DNA of 64,000 nt. Origin: Cellulomonas dongxiuzhuiae (GTDB lineage Bacteria > Actinomycetota > Actinomycetes > Actinomycetales > Cellulomonadaceae). This document shows positions 59,145 to 64,000 of the stretch, in pieces. A model generated the notes under the pieces. It searched no databases and was not told the origin of the DNA. It saw only the letters and a list, made by a program, of their open reading frames with translations. The stretch is from NCBI RefSeq assembly GCF_018623035.1, contig NZ_CP076023.1, forward strand, positions 310,001 through 374,000. The letters are read 5' to 3'. The translations under genes were made by a program, and so were the position numbers. Every line of letters starts with the position of its first letter. Position 1 is the first letter of the stretch.

Positions 59145-60071
59145 ATGCCCGCCGACGACCGTCTCGTCCTCGACCGCCCCGACGACGTCGCCCACGCGGT
59201 GAGGTCCCTCGCCGACGGCGTGCCCGTCGCGCACGGGTTCGGGAACATCTACGCGCTGACGGGGCGCGCCGACGCGGTGGTGCGGATCAACGCCCTCAAG
59301 GGCCGCCCCCACGACCAGACGGGCAGCCTGACCGCGCCGGCGGGGCGGGTGCTGAGCGCGCTCGACCTGTCGGCGTTGCCCGCGTGCGTGTCACCGGGCC
59401 TGCTGGCGGACGTCGTCGACGCCTTCCGCGCGCTCGGCCCGTTCGGGTTCCGTGGACCCGCCGCCGCGCACGTGCCGCCGGGGCTGACCGCGCTGGACGG
59501 GTCGGTGACAACCGCCCAGGTGATCGTGCCGGGCGACGCGTGCCCGTCACAGCGGTTCCTGGCGGCGTCGTCGGACGCCGTCGGTCTGCTCGCCATCTCG
59601 TCGGCGAACCGCTCCCGGCACGTCACCGGCCAGGTCGACGCGCCGGTGCACTGGCGCGCCGACGCGCTGCGGGCCGAGCTCGCCGGCGGTGACCTCGTGC
59701 TGCTGGAGCATGGGGATGAGGCGGCGGCCCGTGCCCGGTTCCCCCGTCACACGACCGTCTCGACGACGATCCTGGCCTTCCACCGGGCGGAGCGGGTCCG
59801 TGGTCGCGTCCACCTGACGCTCGAGCGGCACGGCTCGCTCGCCGCGCAGGAGGTCGCGCAGGTGCTGGCCGCGCTGGGCCTGGGCGTCACGGCGGGCCCG
59901 CGCGCGGCCGTCCGGCTCGCCCCGCGCTCGTACGACGACGGTCCGGGGCCGACGGCGGATCGACGTGCCTCCCCGGGTCAGGCGGGCAGCGGTCCGCTGG
60001 TCGGCCACCGCGGGTCCCACGAGGTCGTCGACGCACGCAGGGGATGTGTCCAACCTCCCGCCCCGACGTGA
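59145..60071 (+). CDS. Sua5/YciO/YrdC-like domain protein
   Basis: 308 residues. DVAHAVRSLADGVPVAHGFGNIYAL, RINALKGRPHDQTGSLTAP and LLAISSANRSRHVTGQVD follow the YrdC fold, in which threonylcarbamoyl-AMP or a carbamoyl adenylate is bound. It is more divergent than the housekeeping TsaC, and the C-terminal 40 residues are low complexity, so a specialised role is likely. GGGAGGCCCGC precedes ATG 59145. Confidence 0.65.
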   Translation: MPADDRLVLDRPDDVAHAVRSLADGVPVAHGFGNIYALTGRADAVVRINALKGRPHDQTGSLTAPAGRVLSALDLSALPACVSPGLLADVVDAFRALGPFGFRGPAAAHVPPGLTALDGSVTTAQVIVPGDACPSQRFLAASSDAVGLLAISSANRSRHVTGQVDAPVHWRADALRAELAGGDLVLLEHGDEAAARARFPRHTTVSTTILAFHRAERVRGRVHLTLERHGSLAAQEVAQVLAALGLGVTAGPRAAVRLAPRSYDDGPGPTADRRASPGQAGSGPLVGHRGSHEVVDARRGCVQPPAPT

Positions 60072-60072
60072 C

Positions 60073-60084
60073 GTCCGATCGGAC
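60073..60084. promoter_or_regulatory. palindrome at edge of low-GC island
   Basis: GTCCGATCGGAC is a perfect 12-bp palindrome directly after the YrdC-like gene, followed by GAACG-CGAT-CGTTC (60087-60100). The base composition drops just downstream, so these could mark the boundary of the imported segment. Confidence 0.25.
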
Positions 60085-60234
60085 TTGAACGCGATCGTTC
60101 ACCAACCTGAAGGAGCGAGACGGTGGGCAGCAACTAGCACGCGTCGCTGCCCTTCGGACGAACCTCATGGCTACTCACTAGTTTTGTTGGCTGAGGTACT
60201 TTCCGTGCAGCCATCAGCCCAGTAGTGTTGTTGG

Positions 60235-61089
60235 ATGACTCAGCCGGTCGAGACTCTCTATCACTATACAACTGGCAGCGCCCTGATGAGCATCCTCGGC
60301 GAGCAGAGCATCTGGGCAACGGATGCCAGATACCTCAACGATGCGGCGGAGTTTACCCTCGGGCGTGCCGAGTTGAACGACGCTCTTCTCGATGCTGCCG
60401 AAATAATCGCGGCCCGTGACCCTCGGGACGAGCTTGATGAGTCACCTACCCTGATTGCGGAGTTTGTGCGTGGACAGGTAAGTGACGAATCGCTCCGTGA
60501 GCCAGCCCCATTCATAGCATGCTTCTGCACCGATGGGGACCTACTCAGCCAGTGGCGAGCATACGGTGGCGGCGCCTACTGCGTCGGATTCGATAGGGAC
60601 TCCCTCGAGAAGATCCGCCAGCCCGAGAGAGTCCTCTATCTCGGCGGCCGACCAGATGCTGCGCCTGGGATTAGTGACTCGTCGCCGAGGCTCGTGCCCG
60701 TCAGGTACGGTCAAGACGGAGTGCGTCAAATGGTTGCGGAGGTGGTGGCGGAGTATTTAGCGTTAACTGCGCCGCCGCGTTACTCAAATTGGTACTCGAG
60801 CAGGCTTCCGGCGTATGTTGGCCGCTCGTCAGTAAAGCATGAAGCGTTCTCTTCAGAACTCGAATGGCGCCTTGTGATCGCCCCGGACTTTGTTGATGAG
60901 CGGTACAGGCCGGACAATCGGGGGGCGCTTCTACCATATGTTCCTCTCAGGTTTGATAGGGCGGCTGTGAAGTCCATTCGGATTGGTCCAACAATGCATC
61001 CTGAAGCGCATGACTCGGTTCGGCGATTTCTTGCCCAACGCGGGTACACGGATGTCGATGTGACGCATTCGGGTGCGCCGGTCCGATAA
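60235..61089 (+). CDS. DUF2971 family protein in low-GC island
   Basis: 284 residues. LYHYTTGSALMSILGEQSIWATDARYLNDAAEF, FIACFCTDGDLLSQWRAYGGGAYCVGF and HEAFSSELEWRLVI are the hallmarks of DUF2971, a family often found in mobile or defence-related islands and of unknown activity. Its codon use is markedly A+T-richer than neighbours (many GTT, GAT, TTT and ATA codons), indicating recent transfer. TAGTGT (60223-60228) plus six bases gives a leaderless start. Confidence 0.82.
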   Translation: MTQPVETLYHYTTGSALMSILGEQSIWATDARYLNDAAEFTLGRAELNDALLDAAEIIAARDPRDELDESPTLIAEFVRGQVSDESLREPAPFIACFCTDGDLLSQWRAYGGGAYCVGFDRDSLEKIRQPERVLYLGGRPDAAPGISDSSPRLVPVRYGQDGVRQMVAEVVAEYLALTAPPRYSNWYSSRLPAYVGRSSVKHEAFSSELEWRLVIAPDFVDERYRPDNRGALLPYVPLRFDRAAVKSIRIGPTMHPEAHDSVRRFLAQRGYTDVDVTHSGAPVR

Positions 61090-61811
61090 TGAGCGATTAG
61101 CAACGCCACCCGCACCGCCAACGTGCCGCGATGCAGTCCGTCGATCCCGGTGTGATCGTGGTCGATGATCTCTAGTTGGCGCCAAGGTCGGTACCGGCAA
61201 GCCCGGCCGGAACGGGCAGCCAGCATCGCGGCGTGAAGGCTCTGGAAGGAGGGTTTGGCGCACGCGCGCCGTACTCTCTCAGGGGTCGACATTGTCCAGA
61301 GATCGGTCGCCCTCGAGCGGACCAGCGACGACGCCGTTGACCCGGCGGTGAGGGCACCGAGCACGTCGTCGAGTGGGTGAGCCAGAAAGACGTCGACCTG
61401 GCCCGCCGCATCGCCGACATCGCCACCGCGCGTCGGCTCACCGCCACCTCGGCGGCGGTCAGCGTCGTCGAACTCAGCCGCGACACGCGGGATTCCGCCA
61501 CCGTCGCGCCGCTGGGGCCGCCCTGCTGACCGGAGCCCGGTCCCCGAGCCCGGGTCACCGAGCGACGAGGCCGGGGACGCCACCGGCCGCGCGCGGAACC
61601 TGTGGTTCTAGAGAACCCGACGAGCACGACGCGAGTCAGCGGCTCCACATGGAGGCGTATGTGGCGCGCGATGCGGTAGAGCAGCGTCGCCGCCGCGGTC
61701 GCCACCGGTGGGACCGTCGCCGACGACAGCGGCCGCCGTCTGCGTCGGGGAGGCCCCCTGGGGCTTGACGAGAAGAACTGCCGACAGCCCGCGCAGCTCC
61801 AGGTCGTCCGG
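61090..61811. other. gene-free stretch with decayed paralogue
   Basis: No intact gene is seen. The first 200 bases are intermediate in base composition and I can assign nothing to them. The rest is the decayed PCD-VOC copy. Stop codons occur in every frame of that copy. Confidence 0.5.
61290..61790 (+). pseudogene. decayed paralogue of the PCD-VOC gene
   Basis: The segment around 61357 reads HVVEWVSQKDVDLARRIAD, nearly identical to the intact gene at 51700-52404, followed by SVVELSRDTRDSATVAPL with later frame shifts and stops (TGA near 61527, TAG near 61607). LHMEAYVARDAVEQ near 61646 resembles the VOC part. The N-terminus is missing. It is a second, dead copy of the same gene. Confidence 0.75.
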
Positions 61812-62570
61812 TCAGGCGGGCAGCGGCGTGCGGACGTCCACGGGCGGGCCGAAGTCCGTGCGGACCCCGCGCGAGAACAGCACCGAGTCCGGAGGGCGGA
61901 GCGCCGTGCCCGGGATCCCGCACGTGGCGACGAGGCGGTCGTCCAGCGTGACCAGCTCGGCGGCCTGCAGCGGCCAGGTCTCGTGACGGTTGGGTACGTA
62001 CAGCGTGCGGCCGAAGGCCCGCGTGTGCAGCCCCCAGCGCGCGGTGAGGAACTCGGCCTCGGCGTCACCGGGCGCGAGCGCCTCGCCCGGCCGCACGACG
62101 ACGTGCGTCGTGGCGTCCCGCGGCCCGGGCCAGCGGCGTCGCGACGTGTACGTCAGGACGCCGTCGGCCTCGCTCACACGCATCCGGGCCCACGTGTACG
62201 GGAGCGCGAACACGGCGCGCGTGCCGAGGACGAACGCCAGCCGGGACGCCTCGAGCGTCAGGAAGACGACGCCGCGACGCCCCTGCTCGTCGACCGAGTA
62301 GAGCCGGACGTTGGTCTCGGGGAACGAGCCGAGCCACGGGACGCCGGGCCCGAAGCCGGCGCCCACGCCGACCATGCGGAACGGCACGAGCCCGACCCAG
62401 CTCGCACCGTCGTGGACGTCCGGGCGGGTGCCGGGCGGCAGGAGTGGCGCGACGACGTCGGGTGCGACGCGCCAGTGGACGAACGTGAGGTCGCGCCACG
62501 ACTGCCGCGTGATCGCCCGACCGGGTAGCTCGGGCGCCGTCGCGGTCACGGGCTGGGGCGGGCGCGGCAT
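61812..62570 (-). CDS. DUF2071 (YqjF) family protein
   Basis: 252 residues. QSWRDLTFVHWRVAPDVVAPLLPPGTRPDV, SWVGLVPFRMVGVG, FPETNVRLYSVDEQGRRGVVFL and FLTARWGLHTRAFGRTLYV are DUF2071 features. The family adopts an acetoacetate-decarboxylase-like fold of unknown activity. ATG 62570 follows CATAGT by six bases. Confidence 0.85.
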   Translation of the reverse strand: MPRPPQPVTATAPELPGRAITRQSWRDLTFVHWRVAPDVVAPLLPPGTRPDVHDGASWVGLVPFRMVGVGAGFGPGVPWLGSFPETNVRLYSVDEQGRRGVVFLTLEASRLAFVLGTRAVFALPYTWARMRVSEADGVLTYTSRRRWPGPRDATTHVVVRPGEALAPGDAEAEFLTARWGLHTRAFGRTLYVPNRHETWPLQAAELVTLDDRLVATCGIPGTALRPPDSVLFSRGVRTDFGPPVDVRTPLPA

Positions 62571-62626
62571 GGCGCCACTATGCCCCCCTCGTGACCGGTA
62601 CGGCGTCCAGGGCGCCGCGGGCGCGG

Positions 62627-63151
62627 TCAGCTCGTCCAGCGGATCTCGCCGTCGACCACCGTGCCCGTCGGTCGCAGGCCCACCGCACGAGCCACGCCGG
62701 CCGACGCGTGATGGTCGGGGTGGACGTGGGCGACGAGGGTGTCGACGCCGTCCTTGCGCAGCCACGCTGCGACGGCGACCGCGGCCTCGCGCGCGTAGCC
62801 GCGGCCCTGCTCGTCGCCGGCCACCACCCAGGCCAGCTCCGCCTCCCGCCCGCCGTCCGGTCGGCGCGTCAGCGTGGCCTGCACGGTGCCGACCGCACGT
62901 CCGGTGTCGTGACGGCGCAGCACCCAGTTCAGCCACCCCTGCGTCCCGTCGGGGGAGCTCCCGACGACCTGTCGGGCGAAGAGGTCGCCCAGCTCCGCCC
63001 TCGAGGCGGGACGGCCGCCGGTGTAGGTGTGGAGGCGGGGGTCGTCGAGGACGTCGAACATCTCGTCGGCGTGGTCGGTCCGCAGCGGCTCGAGCACGAG
63101 GCGGGCAGCGTGGAGTGGCGCCGCCGCCGTCCATGAGGTGGGGGAGGACAT
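62627..63151 (-). CDS. GNAT family N-acetyltransferase
   Basis: 174 residues. RLVLEPLRTDHADEMFDVLDD, ELAWVVAGDEQGRGYAREAAVAV (acetyl-CoA loop near residue 112) and HVHPDHHASAGVARAVGLRP match the RimJ/RimL-like branch of GNAT enzymes. ATG 63151 follows CATACT by six bases. Substrate unknown. Confidence 0.87.
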   Translation of the reverse strand: MSSPTSWTAAAPLHAARLVLEPLRTDHADEMFDVLDDPRLHTYTGGRPASRAELGDLFARQVVGSSPDGTQGWLNWVLRRHDTGRAVGTVQATLTRRPDGGREAELAWVVAGDEQGRGYAREAAVAVAAWLRKDGVDTLVAHVHPDHHASAGVARAVGLRPTGTVVDGEIRWTS

Positions 63152-63334
63152 CGGCGCAGTATGCCCACCCGTCCGTCGGCGTGCTGGTCGACGACGTCCT
63201 CCTCGGCGGCGGTGCGTGGTCTGTCGGGACGCGCGCGACGGGAGGCGTCCCTACGCTGCGAAGGGGCGACGGTCGCGTGGGGGCCTGCGCCGGCGGGGGA
63301 CGCTCGGGCGGACGCGCCCAGGACGGAGCACGGC

Positions 63335-64000
63335 GTGACCAGTCGCACGGTGCCGACCGGGCCCGACGCGCCGCCGGGTCCGACGGTTCACGCCCGCGCT
63401 CGCGGCGACCGAGGCGCGACACCGGCACCCCGGGACGTCCTGGTCGCCGGCCGCTGGGCCGACACGGTCGCGAAGGTCGCGGCCCGGGTGGCTCAGGGGT
63501 TCGCGGCGTGGCAGGTCGTGGCACTGCTCCTCCTGCCGTTCGCGCCCGGTGCGGTGCGCGCGGTCGGGCGGGTGCTCTCGGTGCTGAACCTCCCGTCCCA
63601 GCCCGCGTTCTTCTCGCTGGCGCTCCTCGCGATGGTCGCGTCGGGCCTGCTGCGTCGCCTGCGGGTGGCGCTCTTGTTCCTCGTCCTGGCATGGCAGGGC
63701 CCCGTGGTGGTCGCTGGCCTGGTCACGGCGCTCGTGTGGGCGTTCGACCCCGCGGGGCGGGCCGAGCTCGGCGTGACGCCGCGGGACGTCGTCGCGTGGG
63801 CCGTCGCGGTCGTCGCGGTGTCCGTGCTGGTCAGCGCACGCGCGGCGTTCCCGGCGCGAGTGCGGCCGGGCGCGTGGTGGCGGTCCCTGCTGGTCGCCGC
63901 CGCGTTCGTCGTCGCCGGGGCGCTGCTGTCGTTCGGGCTGCTGCGGCTCGTCGGGCACGGGCTGCCCCCGACGGGCGACCAGCTGCGCTGGGCGCTCGCG
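63335..64000 (+). CDS. N-terminal part of LysX/MprF-like membrane protein, 3' end outside window
   Basis: The frame from GTG 63335 is open to the window end, 222 residues. After a Pro/Arg-rich N-terminus it has membrane segments LPFAPGAVRAVGRVLS, FFSLALLAMVASGLL, LLFLVLAWQGPVVVAGLVTALVW and WAVAVVAVSVLVSAR, with the NLPSQPAFF motif typical of actinobacterial bifunctional lysylphosphatidylglycerol synthetase/lysyl-tRNA ligase (LysX). The catalytic domains are beyond the window. GGAGCACGGC precedes the GTG. Confidence 0.55.
   Translation, partial: MTSRTVPTGPDAPPGPTVHARARGDRGATPAPRDVLVAGRWADTVAKVAARVAQGFAAWQVVALLLLPFAPGAVRAVGRVLSVLNLPSQPAFFSLALLAMVASGLLRRLRVALLFLVLAWQGPVVVAGLVTALVWAFDPAGRAELGVTPRDVVAWAVAVVAVSVLVSARAAFPARVRPGAWWRSLLVAAAFVVAGALLSFGLLRLVGHGLPPTGDQLRWALA

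Noticed and set aside
61090-61290. Possible transposase or integrase fragment on the minus strand (segment with LEIIDHDHTGIDGL)
   Set aside because: No recognisable DDE, Ser or Tyr recombinase motif, no terminal inverted repeats and no target duplication were found.
1-64000. tRNA, rRNA, CRISPR, prophage or complete insertion sequence
   Set aside because: Reading both strands gave no tRNA cloverleaf, rRNA, spaced repeat array, phage structural gene or transposase.

Overview
The window is about 74% G+C throughout, with dense, short-spaced genes, many GTG starts and many leaderless transcripts (a TANNNT -10 box six or seven bases before the start codon). Together with a secreted AA10 lytic polysaccharide monooxygenase carrying a CBM2 module, this points to a high-GC actinobacterium, most likely a Cellulomonas or close relative (inference). 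No rRNA, tRNA, intact insertion sequence, prophage or CRISPR array was seen.

Layout. 1-13 kb: single metabolic genes and regulators, including a PadR/DUF1048/ABC-2 exporter operon (5.3-7.7 kb), a VOC/HxlR pair, an MccF-like S66 peptidase and a secreted alkaline phosphatase. 13.2-16.1 kb: a CPBP membrane protease, a sensor kinase and a NarL-type response regulator in one operon. 16-25.6 kb: F420/FMN-type oxidoreductase, ArsR/SRPBCC pair, CYTH-CHAD protein, HNH protein, secreted beta-propeller, aldo/keto reductase, a broken AbiE toxin-antitoxin locus and an AraC/GyrI-type regulator. 25.6-33.1 kb: a compact biosynthetic locus with a PabB-PabC fusion making 4-aminobenzoate, a C-A-T-SDR non-ribosomal peptide synthetase whose A-domain pocket looks like those that load 4-aminobenzoate, and a divergent choloylglycine-hydrolase-like Ntn enzyme. 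33-38 kb: a P-type metal ATPase and a MacB/BceAB-like ABC exporter. 38.7-49.1 kb: an aromatic-type monooxygenase with a DUF3237 protein, nitrilase, MarR, methyltransferase, PAP2, SDR, NmrA, ChaB and Nif3 genes. 49.2-59 kb: LPMO, a protein with four cold-shock domains, PCD-VOC protein, alcohol dehydrogenase, a sulfur/persulfide operon (CoA-disulfide reductase-rhodanese, two tiny proteins, CstR-like repressor), MerR and a cation transporter with a leaderless leader peptide. 59-64 kb: YrdC-like protein, a low-GC DUF2971 island, a decayed paralogue, DUF2071, GNAT and the start of a LysX/MprF-like gene.

How the parts connect. The most informative non-coding signal is a pair of promoters, upstream of the CPBP-kinase-regulator operon and of the MacB-like exporter 22 kb away. 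They share a palindromic TGCATC-N4-GATGCA element, the block GATTCCTANNNTCG and identical spacing to the start codon, so the two units are probably one envelope-stress or antimicrobial-defence regulon that brackets the NRPS locus. A second clear circuit is the CstR-like operator lying over the leaderless -10 box of the CoA-disulfide reductase-rhodanese gene. Decay is visible in an AbiEii toxin, an ABC ATPase, a HIT protein and a PCD-VOC copy.
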